Assembly (NCBI GenBank): GCA_039881145.1
Contig: JAYKKI010000138.1
Span: 1,479,501-1,543,500, forward strand
Source: Druceiella hillmani
Taxonomy: Eukaryota; Arthropoda; Insecta; Lepidoptera; Hepialidae
Direction: 5' to 3'
Length of the DNA: 64,000 bases
The translations under genes were made by a program, and so were the position numbers. Under the pieces are notes generated by a model. It saw nothing but the letters and a program-made list of their open reading frames with translations, searched no databases and was not told the DNA's origin. This document shows, one piece after another, positions 1 through 13,682 of the stretch; the stretch's first letter is position 1, and the number at the start of each line of letters is the position of its first letter.

Positions 1-2119
1 AAAGCTTAAAATAGATATGAGTTAAAATGAATTTTTCGAGACATTCATTATGAATCGCAAATAAATGATGAAATAATTTTGCCGCAAATATTTAAATATC
101 AGAAAAGAAATGTGTCCAAGATATTATTGGAGTGGCATTAAATTATATCGTAAAGCCTTTTACTTTTTGTGACCAAATTTAAACGTTACATGTTATTTAA
201 ATTATAAGCTGCATAGCAAATGAATCGAAAACACTAATATAAACAATCTTCTTTAGCTTTCTAAACAAAGTTCTGAATGTCAAATTCTCTACTGTAATAC
301 ATTCTACAATGATCGATAAACGTAGAGACACTACTATTTTATTGTTTCTTAACTTTACTATGAGTAAATAATCCACTTGCTCGTAATTATTGATACTTCT
401 ATATTATATACCCCTTTTACAACTTATATATTCATATGTGTATGAGCACAGTACAGATGTAGGGTCAAGGGATGTTTATGATGTTATTACCTGCATTGAA
501 CATTCCGGGGTACGCAATGTATAACCTAACCTCTCTGACCTCGTCCCAATATTCTCGACCTGCGTTAACTCACTGCTTTAAACGTACAATTTTCTAACTC
601 CTGTTTACAGTTTACCTAACTACTCGTGTATATACAATTTACACAAATATAGGTGAAGGCTTCATGCATAATCGAGTTAGCATCGCGAAAGAGGTTACGT
701 TGTAAAGGCATCCTTTAGGTAGACCTATGTACTTGACGAATTTACTGCTCTCCTTTAGGAAGCTCGTTGGGTGATTAAGATGGAATATATAAGGCAGTTC
801 CAGAAGGCTAAATCGCTTAATGAATATTAGGAGACTATAAGTTTTTCTTTTATGAAATTGGAAGTTATTAGCACACTCTATATAGTTCGTGAAATATCGT
901 CAAAGCTGCTAAAATAATCAAACTGACATGTAAATCTACAACAAAGTTGTAAGAGGATAATGTCAGTTAATTGAATGATTACCGAAAATGTTGCGTTAAA
1001 CATTTCCTTCGGAGAGTACAGAAACTGAAATGGGTATAATTAGTTGTTGGTTTAGATTTTATTTACCTAAAAACCTAATTTCTATTTATTTTTCGACTAC
1101 GAAACGAAAACTGATCCGAAATTCAAATGTTTGCTCTTTGACTGAATTTTTTTGCTGAATTTAAACAATAAGTAAAGGTTTTTGCTGACTAAATACAACT
1201 TACAAACGCAAAATATTTTAGATTATATAGATGTAACGGCAACACTGTGTAAGCTCTTCGACTTTAGAAAATAACCAAAATTTAGATCATATAGAAGCAA
1301 CGCCGAAGAAATGTTTCTCAAGGAAACTAGTTATACCGTATTGTTAACGCGCAGTTTCTTTTTAGTTTTGCCTGTCTTGGACTCTATTAATCTAATTTAA
1401 TTAATTTCCATCGAAAGCTCAGTACAAATTTTCCTAATAAATTTTTCTACTCTTAGAAATTTGTTCATAAACTTCTTAAAAATTATTTCACGAAAGATAG
1501 TGAACAGAAATTCCTTTTGTTGAAATCTAATTTTATAACTAGATGTTAGGTTAATTAATTATTTGTAGCGTCCAACTACCTATGATTGATTACCTAAATC
1601 TCCCAAACTAAAAAAGGCCCAAATCTTCAAAGGCCTACTTCTACGCCTAAGAATAATTTTGATAACTTAGAGGAAGAGTTTTTATTATTAATCTATAATC
1701 GTGAAGTAATTTTGGTAAAACCAATCTGAAAAAAGCCTTTTTGTTGTCTACCGCATGAAAAACTTATAGTTTCAAATTTCAAATTATTTTTCTGGTTTCT
1801 ACTAAATTTCACGTTCCTTTAGTCATAATTTTAATAGTTTTATCACTTAGCTAGTACAATTTTAATATTGGTTATTCTAATTTTAGAATTAACACATGAG
1901 CCAACATAATTATTCAGTAATGTACCAATTAATGTGATATTTTTAATTTGCGAACCTCAAAACAAATAAACGTAAGAAAAAAAATTTAAACCATATACAT
2001 GAAAGTTTGTGTCTAAGTAAAAATTATTTTTTATCAATTATTTATCGTAAGTAACTTAAATACTAGTCCATACATGCGTATAAGCATAAAAATAAACGTT
2101 ACGCATAAATCGTGATATT
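1..2119. other. No gene seen; AT-rich DNA
   Basis: No open frame over about 60 codons. A TATATAAGGC box at about 785-795 follows a mixed-composition stretch from 655, but nothing coding lies downstream. Confidence 0.6.
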
Positions 2120-2335
2120 GAGTGAATCACGATAAAACCAGGCAAACTGCCCGCACCATTTTGGCAAATACGCTGGCAATAGTTACGAAACCCAATTTGC
2201 AACATGGCTATTTTCATTTGGCCCCAATCTTGATATACATGACAATGCCTACTGCGTTGACATCGTTGTCTAAAATTTTGTTCTTAATCGTTGCAATCTA
2301 GTAGCGAGAGTGAAAGGGGCTTAGCAACATGTTTT
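2120..2335. other. GC-richer candidate conserved non-coding block
   Basis: A sharp rise in complexity and GC against the surrounding AT-rich DNA, with stretches such as GGCAAACTGCCCGC, ACGCTGGCAATAGTTACG and TAGTAGCGAGAGTGAAAGGG. No frame stays open and no repeat family is recognised. It could be an enhancer, a conserved non-coding element or an unrecognised transposon piece. Confidence 0.25.
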
Positions 2336-3881
2336 CTATTTATATATTAACGATAAAAGTTTGTCATTTGTAAAACGACTTCGTCTTTTTATTATACACA
2401 TATGTACATATCTCTATATCGTTAATTTTCATAAAATACAATACATGTAAAAAATAAAGAAAAAGTTTTATCAAACAGAATTTTGAATCAATTTTTGTTC
2501 AGTGCAACTTCTTAAAATTGTTGAGTGATGATTTATATTAAAGATATTAATCAAAAATTCTCAAATCGAAAAGCGCCATAATTTATCAGTTGTACGTATA
2601 AGAATATACGCCTAAATCAAACATTTTAAAAATCTTATTACGGACGGCTTAGAGTCAAATAAGAAGGGGGGATTTGCTATGTGCTGAATCGAATGACGTT
2701 TAAAAATAACGTTGTCTAAAAATCATTGTTCTTTATTTTGGAAAACTGTTAAATAGATTTTCATTTACTATACAAAGGAGAAAAATGTAATTCCCGGCAA
2801 TCGATTTTAATTGAATTTATGAACATCAAGATGGTCTAGAAAGACGTCCCTGTGTTCCCATCTTTTAAGTCGATCTTTCTGCCGAGTTCGTTTAGATATT
2901 TTGTGGATACTGAAATATATCGGTATTCTTTTACATATTGACAAACCGGTAGTATAAGTAGTCTAGAGGAAGAGCTTTCATTATTTTTCTATAAATTCAC
3001 CTTAGTAGTAAAAATACATGGCACAATCAATTGATGCTTTACAATAATATTATTAATTTAGTCACAGTATGCAGTTACACTGTGAAGTATTCAATTGTAT
3101 AAAGAAAATTAATTATTGATACATAGTGATTGTATATACAGCATAACTAATGTAGTTATATATACTTAATATAATAAAACTGTATAATTGGTCTGTCTAT
3201 AAATTTAAGGTATTGACGGAAAATTATCTACAGTAAATAACGAAATAGAATAGAATAGAAAAAGAAGATATGGTAGTTAGACATTTCAATATAAACCGCA
3301 TTTGCTTAAAAAAAAAGTTTGCTTATGTAAATAATAATAGATGTGATTCATGTATTAATCTTACAGTTAATATTATTAGCTAAAAGTTAAGTCACGGGCA
3401 AAGCCATTATTGCAAAACTGTTACTGAAAATGTTGCTAAAAAATTAATTGTCTTTATGTTGTCGTCATAGTTTGTATTTTCGACTAGTGGAATGTCTAAT
3501 TATGTGTCTATACTTCTCAAATTGTTTGCCTATCGGTCTAACGACAACGACAAATTAGTTTATTTCCATATTTTGCAAGAAAAGACGTCTTAGTTTTATT
3601 TCACACTTATAAAATTTGTATAGAGCAGTATATTAACACGTAACAGTAAAGTAGAATAAATAATAGTTGCAAAGAGTTTAAAGGGAATATTTTATGCTCT
3701 AAAATATTTAAGTATTTATATGTGTCTAATGTGCATGGAGCCTCATAGCGCGAGTCTAACTCGCAATTATTTAACTGTATGTGGATAACTACATAATCTA
3801 TCTATTCTAGTAATCACTATCATTTTCTTAATGAAAAAGTTGTTAGCTGCAACACATATTCTTATATATTGTGTGTATGTA

Positions 3882-3885
<4 letters not shown>

Positions 3886-3925
<40 letters not shown>
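3886..3925. repeat. (TA)n microsatellite
   Basis: About 20 uninterrupted AT dinucleotides, preceded by a short TGTA-rich run. Confidence 0.97.
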
Positions 3926-3929
<4 letters not shown>

Positions 3930-4059
3930 TATAAATATCTATATAAGAAAGATTCATTTTTTTCTTCTTAAAATCTGTAAATCTCAGAAAAGTAAAAAAC
4001 TCCTCGTTCTCTAATTGTTAAAATTGTTTACAACCGGCAGTAAAATAGTGAATACAATT

Positions 4060-4440
4060 GAAAACACGTGACCTTTTCCTCATTCGAGACGATCATGACT
4101 GTACCACTGCTGTACAAGTTCTCCTTCCATCATAGTCAGCGGTTTGGTGCAGTGATCCTCTCCCAGTCAATCTTACTTAATGACTTTTAACCACATCGAA
4201 ATTGTTGGAATTCATGTGGGATATATGCTCAAAATATTGGAGCATCCAAACTTGGCAAACTCCAGATAATCTGGATTTTCATTTGATACGCAAAATATCC
4301 AGGATTAAAATATCATTATCTGTAACATTCATCAAAAATGTCATTGGGCAAATACGTCTCTATCCGTAACTTCCAGTGTCCAGGGTCGGAGCTGTACAAA
4401 TATTTGAAAGAAAAGAGTGTCCTGAGGTTATTTAGCCACC
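4060..4440. other. Unrecognised GC-richer block
   Basis: Higher complexity than the flanks, for example CATGACTGTACCACTGCTGT and CCAGTGTCCAGGGTCGG. On either strand the frames break quickly. Most likely a decayed transposon fragment; not identified. Confidence 0.25.
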
Positions 4441-7400
4441 AAAATGTTATTATGGTAGGTTTTTGAGTAAGTATTCTTAAATGGAAACTTTCCCAATTTT
4501 CCTAAATTTTCTCAATGACACAACAAGAAAAGTTCATGTCTCATGACAAGCTAATAAAATATAACTTGAATGCACATGACGAATGTTTTATTAAAACCTC
4601 TACTCATAGCCGATTTAAATCAGCGTGTCCAGATCGGATTTATTAAAAGATGATCATAATATCAAAACAATTTTATTTTATTTTTCAGTGCATTATTGAT
4701 TTGCAGGTCAAAACTGGCTACTTGAAGACTGTAATTACCGTTAGATATGGCACTGAAAAGTAAATGTTATTTTTTCGAAATAGTTTAAAAAACATTGGTT
4801 TTTTTCTTGTTTAACGTTTTTTAACATGAGAGCTCTGAATTTATTGTTTACATTAGAGTTTATAATCGAGAATTTTATTGTTTTACTTTAATCCAAAAAA
4901 GAAAAAAAAGTTTCGTTCTGAGATACGAACCCAACACTTCAGAGTTCAGATTTCAGTACTTCATGGTTCCGCGAATGACTCATTTAGAAAGCGACAAAGT
5001 AATGATTTATTATTCGCACAATACGTCCCCACAAACGTTACCGATATTAAAAAATGTAATCAGCTTTAAACATACTTTCATAATATCCTACCTTCTTTCT
5101 CACATTTTAAATGAATCTTCTTTTCAAATTTAAATTTTTAGGTAAAGGTTTTAACTTAAATTATTATATTAATGTTTCTAACTTATTTCATTTCGAAATT
5201 TTTAATTTAAAAGTAATTAATTTCATTAAAAACGGTGCACATTCAAAATTATTAAGTGCATGCTTACTTTTGTGCAGTATGGAATCGATTTAGTTAACGT
5301 TTTACTCGTAAACAACCAGTTTATTTAGGCTTTTCCTTTTAAATTTGAGAATAAAATAAATTTAATTTTATTAGGTAAACTTTAATTTTCTTCAGTTATT
5401 TCTTTATGGATCATTAATTAGATCAAAAATAACTAAAGGAAACAATGTACCGAAAAACTTACAAAGCACAACAAAATTACGCAAAGTAAACTATGAAATG
5501 AAATTATTATTTTATGACGTGACTAAATGCAAAAAGTAACAAAATAGACTGAAATCATGTCTCATACACTTATAAATAAATAATTTAACTGATAATTGTG
5601 GGGTGTAAAATGGGAATAACGAAACTTTGTTTCACAAATTTGTTAATTATTTTAACCTGAAACCGATAGACATTATGTAATAAAAATCCTGCAAGGAAAG
5701 CACTTATTGTGGGTGTCAACTATTTTCTGAGCTTTCTTTGATTACCAATATGTATCGGGTATAAACTTAACCTCAGTTAGGATTTCTCCTTACGATGTCT
5801 AGCCTAATCAAAATGAAATCGAAATCTGTTTGAATAAAAGATTAAATAAATCATTTATCTAATCTTATTATCACATGATAATCTAATGCGACTAAAAAAG
5901 CAAAATCCGTGAATACGAAAGTTTGAGTCAATTCTCTTAAGTAACTGATAACATCATTATAGCAACTAACATATTTGTGATAAGATGCAACAAGTTGGTC
6001 CTACTTCCAGAAATAGACGAGCGCGTAAAAAATCATGCTTCGATATAGAATACACGTAGTGCCATCTATTGGTACAATTGACACTAAGAAAGTTTTTAAT
6101 AATGAAATCAAAAAAAAGTTTTTTCGTGACAAATCAAGGCAAATTTATAGTTTTATTAAAATTTCAATATGGTTTCGACTGCGATATTTAATTATATATC
6201 AATATTTAACAAAATGAAATTTATTCCAAAATTCATTTAGTCTTCTTTGTTTGATGCTAAAACAAACAGAAAAAGAAAGAAAAAAAAGCCCAATTAAAAA
6301 GAAAAATCGATGAATTCGGAGTCTTTCAGATCATTTATTCAAATCATTGAGGTAAGAATTTATATTTCCGTATTCGAAATACCTACGAGAAATACTTTCA
6401 ATATGTAGATACACCCACATCAAAATAATTTGTAATTTAATACAGTTTTAGTAAATTAAATTGTGGTAAAATTTTCGGAAATTATTTTACAAAATTAAAG
6501 AGCTGATGATAAAATTTCTAAAATTATCCCTTATTTTTGGCATATCCAAAATCTCCTACGAAGGTTATTTACATATGTGTATAATAGAATTTGTTGTCTC
6601 TTTAACTTTAAAATATTTTGTAGCAAAATACCAGGTTTAGGTTTACCGTTTTCATAAGTAGTGCAAAAGGTAAATTGCAGCTTCCGCTTATACATAAAGT
6701 AAAAGCTAGAAGATTGCAATGGTTGTAGATACAACCTAACAGACTACCTAGAGTGATAAAATTCCCGGTTTCTTCCCCATTTTTGTTTAATATTCTCATT
6801 TTCCGTATTCATGTTACTACTTTTCCTTTCCCGGCCAATTGGTCCTAGATGATATGGACTTTCACAATGCATTAATATAAATGTTACCCAGTCGAAAAAG
6901 TTACCGCCTTTTTATTTTATTGGTACAATTGTTTTTAAAAGTGAATGAAACACTGAGAGTTAATTCGACAGATTTTGACGATGTGATGTTCAGTTAATTC
7001 CATCTATTGCTCAAATGAAATATATATTTCTGTAATTCTTTTTGTAATATTGATTGTAACAAATGTTGAAAATTTAACTAAAGACCATAAGTGCTGTTTC
7101 CCTTTATTTTTAAAATTAAAAAAAAAATGTGCGGTAACATTTTTTTTATTTACTATAAATAAACCTCATATTTAATAATGAAAAAAATTAGGAATAAAGT
7201 TTTGCGTCATTAATTATAAGTGTTATTGCTAACAAAGTTAAAATCAACTGCAGGTTTAAATGCATTAGTTATAAATAACCGCTCAAAACTAAATCATTTC
7301 ATTTCACATGAACACGTTTTATATTGAACAGAAAACGATGCGCTTTAATACTACAAATGCAAGTAATTCACGAATACAGAAACCATAAAACGTGTTGAAG

Positions 7401-9240
7401 AATTGTGGACGTTACCTTTTAACATACTCTGCAGATCAATGCAATTGCTAAATTGTTAAGTGAAGATTGATAGTAAGAAAAACTATGTATCATCTCTTTT
7501 TTTGCTGAAAAAAAGTGACAAGGGTATCACACAACACACTCCACCGCTAAATGAAGTACCTACCATCTATAAATTTGCAACTCATTAGAAAAGTAGAAGA
7601 CAATGATGAACATTAACGAAAATAACTTGAAAGCAAAATAATAGGAGACTTTAATATATTTGCTCGATATTACAATTGGCCCCCAAAATAACCTCATAAG
7701 AAATGTATAGTTGCTTGAAAACAACCTGTCGAAAATTCTGAAGTTTCGCTCTACAAAGCCAAATCAAATTTTAAACTTCAATATATTTAAAAACTTTTGG
7801 ATGGAGGTGAAACTTGAGGCCGTGTTCGGGAACTTGGGAAAGTTTTTGGATAATTTTTGTTTAACTTAACATTTCTTCGTTGAAAATATTGAACTTGAGT
7901 TTTTTAATTGCCATATTGATATTATAAAGAATCGACTCATTAAAAATGTCGATTAAAGGTAAAAAAATTTAACAAATGCGAAGTGATGTGCGTTGGAATG
8001 TTAAGTATTACGCGGTCATTTGAAACAAGTTGTATTAAAATGGGATAAAGAAAACCAGATATTATTGAGAGAATGAATTATGCAAAATAAAATTTAAAAA
8101 GCTGTTATAGCGTTCAGCATAAAACTAACAGTCCTAAACTTGGAAAAAAAACAAGGATTTTTGTTACTACCATAAACTTCATTTACTCTCAGAACAGTTA
8201 TCATGGTTGCAAAAACTACTATTCCCAACATAAACGGTTAACGTTTTTTAAGAAGTTAATGAAATTGTTCAAAAAGGATAGTTTTATTTATAACCTCGTA
8301 TGTAGATATTTTAATATCATAAAACAAAATCTAAAAATAACACTTTCTCTAACATAGAAAATTTCACAAAAAAAATGTGGTTTAAGCTTGTTCCGTATTA
8401 GTGTACTTACAATATTTAGCATACTTAATGTCCAACAAATTCAGGCCAAATTATTATTATGTGTAGTTTTACAAGCATGTTTAATAGTAATTTAAAATTT
8501 TCTCTCAACATATTCTATCCAGAAATTCCTTTTAACAACCTGCGACCTTCATCCTAACCTATTAGCGGATCTCGACATCTGGTTTGTAAAAGCCCGAACA
8601 AATTGATACAAATGATGGCAGTAAAAGGAAAAAAATAAAGAAACTCAATGATTTTGCCGGAAAATTATAGATTTAACATTTTCTTTACTTTATTTTTCAT
8701 TTTGATGCATATACACTCCTCCGTTTAAAGGGGCATGGTAAAAATTCAAATGAATTTTGGAGCATATTAACAGTATCATTTGGCGAGCAAAACGCGATGT
8801 AATGACTAGTGAAACGCGAGTTTTGAACATAAATGCACGTTTCTTAATAATAATTATGTTAAGATATTCAGGTAGTAACTCAAATTAAAAAAGTTTGCGC
8901 AGATGAAGTCATTAGGAGAGCAGAAGTTATGTATTGTAAATTACAGTTAATTTTAATATTGACTAAATTACGTTAGGTACCGAAAAGTATTATATGCGTT
9001 TTATATGCTGTATTTAAAACATAGGTGAAACTGATCCATCCTATAAATATTTAAAAACGCCAGAGTGGCGAGTACTTCTTAAAAGTTGACAATTAATATA
9101 TACAAGTTTTATGGAGGCAAGTAAAATATTTACAATTGCATTCAAATATATTCACAAAACTTTAAAATCACGAGAAAAAAAATTTTGAATAAAATAAATA
9201 TTTACCCAAATTCCATAGGTTTAAAAACAATTAGACTTAA

Positions 9241-9243
<3 letters not shown>

Positions 9244-9280
<37 letters not shown>

Positions 9281-9286
9281 TATATA
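9244..9286. repeat. (TA)n microsatellite
   Basis: AT array with one TG interruption. The Tyr-Ile frame at 9185-9394 translates it and is not a gene. Confidence 0.97.
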
Positions 9287-9743
9287 AGATATAAATGTGT
9301 GCATTCAATATGTTTTCTGGGTCTGAAAATATACCTGGGGCCGAAATCAATCGAACATTTTCAAAATATAGGGTCAGTCTGTTGCGGCAACTAGCGACAA
9401 AACGATGAATTAAAAAAAATGTTAACTTGAGGCCAAAGCATGTTTTTTTTATTTATAAATCTCAAAAAATCCAAATTTCTAAATTTAGTTTTCTCTAGTT
9501 TATTTAATACGCTAAGAATGGTAATTTTTTATTCTATTAAGCAAAGGATTTTTAAATCATTTCTTTAATTGTCAAAGGTTTTCTTTGAAAAGTATAGAAT
9601 ACAATTAATGAACACGTCTTTAAACTAATCGTTTCATAAATGTAACGCTTTAATAATAATCAATATCTTCTTAACATACATTGCTAATTTTTTTAATAAA
9701 TGTTTATACATCTCCAGCAATAAAAAATCAAGAGTTTTGTACA

Positions 9744-9796
9744 TAATCTTGGTTTTATGGCCAAACATGGAAAACATGGTTATAAAATCAAGATTA
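9744..9796. repeat. Hairpin, 15-bp arms with 1 mismatch
   Basis: TAATCTTGGTTTTAT (9744-9758) pairs with 9782-9796, 14 of 15, loop 23 nt. Confidence 0.9.
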
Positions 9797-11088
9797 TTTG
9801 ATAATTAGTTAAAATGTATTTATATGTCTTGAAACGTATTAGCTAAAATTATGTGTTAATTAGCTTAAGTAGTCAATCTGTTTCTTTGACTTCACGCGTT
9901 ACTCAATAGACATTGGCATCAGATCGCATCAGGGTTTGTTCGTATTACAGTTACTCCACATCGTGAAATATTCTTTTAAAGAGTTGATTCTTTGTTGATT
10001 AGACTTCTTATAATATTTTTTATTTATTTCATCGATAAGCTAATATTAAAGAATAGGATAATGGGTTTTGTTACAATAAGTTGATAATGGCATCTTTGTA
10101 GATAATATCCTAAGTATATCTTTTTATTTAAATATTAGTTTCAACACATGATAACGTTCTGTTTAACATTGCTAATTTTAAGAATTTCTAAAATATTCTA
10201 AAATATTCGTAACTTTTCAAAGTGGAACTTGGTTTACTAACTTATACTAAACCATTAGATGACTATTATCTTTAATATTATTTGTTAATTTCTCTATTTA
10301 GTTGAAAGCTTTCGTTAAACAATTTAAAAAAATTGTATTATTACTAATTTTATTGCAATAATTATCTCATCAAGTATTCAAAATGTCATTCTAAAGAGAT
10401 GAAGATAACATTTTATTTTCCGAAACCTTTGCTCTAATAAATTTAGGAATTTGTTTATATACCACTAATTACTATTTAAATTAATTACTTATTTTATACC
10501 TCAGGAAATGGCACAAACATGAAATGAGATTTTTTTTATCTATATCCTGAACTCAATTAAACATTCGTAATTATTCTAACTTATAAACTTGTTTGAACTT
10601 TTACATTTCCTGAACCAGAACGGCCACTGAAGTGATGGTAATTAATGCTAACACCCAAAATTAGAAAGTGCAAAAGTTAGCCAATATATTTCTTTAGATT
10701 TTCCTAGTTGTAGTGACAGTTATAACTTTTTGAAAATTGATCTAGTTAGCGCGTCGTAAATATTTTATTGTAATAAGCTTTCAATGCAACGAGAAAATTG
10801 AAAAAGAATTTGTTTTAATTTTTTTTAAACTCAATTCTATGAGAGACTATCTTTTCTTGTCGTTTGGTATATACCTTTTGTGATTTATTTCGAAGAAATT
10901 ACGTACCATGTGCTAAAATGTTCTATTGTCTACATTTGTGATTATATTATTTTACCATACCGTGCCTCAGTGGATTAATTAATAATGATATCGTTGTATA
11001 TCGAATGGTTCTGATATTTTTCTTGCTTAAGTCAATAATATGACATTTTTCATGGGACTAGTCTACATGTTAGACTGTAAGGTCTTAG

Positions 11089-11141
11089 AACGAAAAATTG
11101 GATTACATGTAGATTAACTACATGTAATCCAATTTTTCGTT
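11089..11141. repeat. Perfect hairpin, 24-bp arms, 5-nt loop
   Basis: Arm 11089-11112 (AACGAAAAATTGG..ACATGTAG) is the exact complement of 11118-11141; the loop is ATTAA. It is the longest perfect inverted repeat I found in the window. Confidence 0.97.
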
Positions 11142-11689
11142 AGGCGATCTTAGAGTGTGTTGTTTTTATGAGTCGCTTTTTGTACTTAAGAACAAAACCA
11201 CTCTGAAAATTCCATTAAATTTTAAAAATTTCACGAAATCATAATTTTCACGCAATAAAAATTTCACGAACTAGAATCACGTTTTGTTTTCTGTCATATT
11301 CTCATTTTAAACGCTTTTCTTACTTTATCTCTCAGATTTTCCAAATGAACATACATACGTGAGTACCTGTTTTATGTGTTCTTATATGCGGTAGTGTACG
11401 TGCACGCTATCGTGGTCTTGCATCCTCCATTTGTGTGAAAAATATTTTAAATTTTATGAATATCATTAAATTATTCGTCGTTGCAAGATTTCCAATGAAA
11501 GTTTCTCAAAAGCATTTAAATATGAATAAAATTTTACAGGAATACACGGAGGCAATGATGCTAAAACTAACGAAAGGATGAAAATATGCAACAATGATAG
11601 TCCATCATTCGTAGCAACCGGACGTCTTAAACTACGCATATGCATAATGAACCCACGATTTTTCTTCAATGCTTTACGCATTCTATATC

Positions 11690-12085
11690 AGAAGCCAACT
11701 ATGCGATCCAAGTAAACCAAGTGCTTGGAAGAGGAGTACTTATATTACGATATATCCTAGACTTAAAGTGCGTACCTCAAAAACGTAAATAGTTTCGAGG
11801 CTGTGAATTTAAAAACCAAATTTAAATTTCTTTAAATGTCGCGATGTATGTGGGCAAAGTAAAATCACAAGTATAAAAAGCGCGAATACATAGAGCTTAA
11901 AATTCTAAAGAGCATTCTGTTTCTTCCTTATTTCCTTATTTTCCCATACCAAAAATACTGGATCTGGAATCAAATACAACGCGCAGTACTGCCGCGAATG
12001 TCTGAGGAGCCTGGGTGAAGTATGAATGTGGATTTCGTTTCTGATGAGACGGAGAATCTAAATAATTGTGGTTTTCGCAAAAATA
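11690..12085. repeat. Dispersed repeat family B, copy 1
   Basis: Aligns with 13325-13682. Shared blocks are an AAGTGCTT..GAGGAGT head, GTRYCTCAAAAAC, CTGTGAATT, CACGAATACATA-like, CAACGCG..AGT.CTGC, and a 26-bp block at 12029-12054 with one mismatch. Minus-strand frames across it are not conserved between the copies, so it is non-coding. Not recognised as a named family. Confidence 0.72.
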
Positions 12086-12089
12086 ACTG

Positions 12090-13320
12090 CAGGTACCAAG
12101 AAACCCCAATTATTTCCTGTCAATTTGGTGAAGTTCAGTTTCATAAGATTTCGCTTCACCATCCCCATTTCACTTATTTCTGATTCTTCCCCTGAATTTT
12201 AAGTCTTCTGCGTTTCCCTCGAGTAATCTCTTAATTTCCCTATTTAGACATGGGACATATTATCACTATATCACTGGATTTTCTTTTTATTAATTTCTGT
12301 GAATATATGAATACATTTATATTTGTTCACAGTACAAACTACAAACAGCAAAACGTCTGCTTTACCATTTCAACAATTAAGTTAATCGTTAGGAAATCTT
12401 CCACTATTTTGTGAGCAGCTTTGTAGCATAAAACATATAATCTTATTTAGTTAGCTTTCCGATTATTTCCGTTTTAACTTTGCGGCTTATCTTATCCAGA
12501 TTTATCTTTTATTCTTTGTACACTCGTTGTCTATTCAATAACAAAGTGGCATTATTGAAAATTATATTTGCACTTCTTTTTTATTTTTCCCTATTTCATT
12601 TTGCTCTTTTCTTTTGCGTTAAAATTTTTGATTCTCTAACTAGATCATTGTTGTCAGTATACATATTTATATCCGAAAAATATATACTCTTTATTTGAAT
12701 CTTTATTTCGCGGTTCAAGCTAATTATATAACCTAAAAAAACCACATTAAAATGAAGCTGACTGTACAGCGCTTTTTTTTCAATATAATTAAAGTAAATA
12801 AAATGAAATTGCCAATTTTAAAACATACCCTGAAATTTTATCGTTACATTAAAAATACAATTAGCTTTCATAAAGAATAGCTCAAAAATTTTTTGAGATT
12901 TTTTAATAAAATATACATGATGCATAGTTTTCCAGGTATTAACAAAGTTGTAGTAATGAGTACAATTTCTATCAAAATCAATACAAAAAATTGATCACGA
13001 TATTCGCGTGACGAGTCGTACTTGAAACAATGTAATCATGTTTAGCATAGGTATCGCAATAATTTTTGGCATTCAACGATAATCGTGTATAATCATCAAA
13101 AGATTTTTGTGCGATATAATTAATATAAAATGTTATTTCTATTAATTTTACTGCATGACATCATCTTAAAAAAATATAGGCGTCATCGTGAGTGATTTTC
13201 GCTGATTTATATGTGACTTTCTTTCGAAAAAAAATTTTTATATCAAGACGACTATCTTTATGAACGCCAGTCATCATTTTAGGGGACGTAAGCGTTTCAG
13301 TAAAATTATAATATAAATTG
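12090..13320. other. No gene seen between the two family B repeats
   Basis: AT-rich. The 72-codon frame at 12480-12698 is Phe/Leu-rich and has no recognisable domain. Confidence 0.5.
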
Positions 13321-13324
13321 TCCG

Positions 13325-13682
13325 ATCCGAAGCCGAGTGCTTCTCAGAGGAGTGTATTAGAAAGCATCCCAGGCTCCAAGTATGTATCTCAAAAACTTGA
13401 AAATTTACAAGACTGTGAATTAGAGATAGTCTGAAAATTTCACAATTTTTAAAATTTTCCATATAGGGGCGCAAATAACAACCATAATAACAAAAATCGG
13501 GCACGAATACATATTTCATAAAATTTCAAGGGGAATGGCACCAAAAACGATCCCTCCGGTCCAAAAAGCAACGCGTAGTTCTGCATGAATGAGGGAAACG
13601 TAAGCACCCTTATGGATTTCGTTGCTGATGAGACGGAGGGTCTATATATCACTGATGTTTTTATGAAAAAAACTGAGGTAGT
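13325..13682. repeat. Dispersed repeat family B, copy 2
   Basis: Direct copy of 11690-12085, about 1.6 kb downstream. The best block is 13613-13638. Minus-strand frames here (13274-13519, 13449-13652) have no counterpart in the first copy and are not treated as genes. Confidence 0.72.

Larger units (their letters stand above)
4441..11050. other. No gene seen; AT-rich DNA
   Basis: Only short chance frames (60-69 codons) rich in Lys, Asn, Phe and Ile. It holds the (TA)n array at 9244 and the hairpin at 9744, described separately. Confidence 0.6.

Noticed and set aside
563..590. TTAACTCACTGCTTT as a third copy of repeat family A
   Set aside because: Only about 15 bases match the head of the family; the flanks do not align.
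11860..11885. TATAAAAAGCGCG as a core promoter
   Set aside because: It lies inside repeat family B, is not kept in the second copy, and no frame follows.
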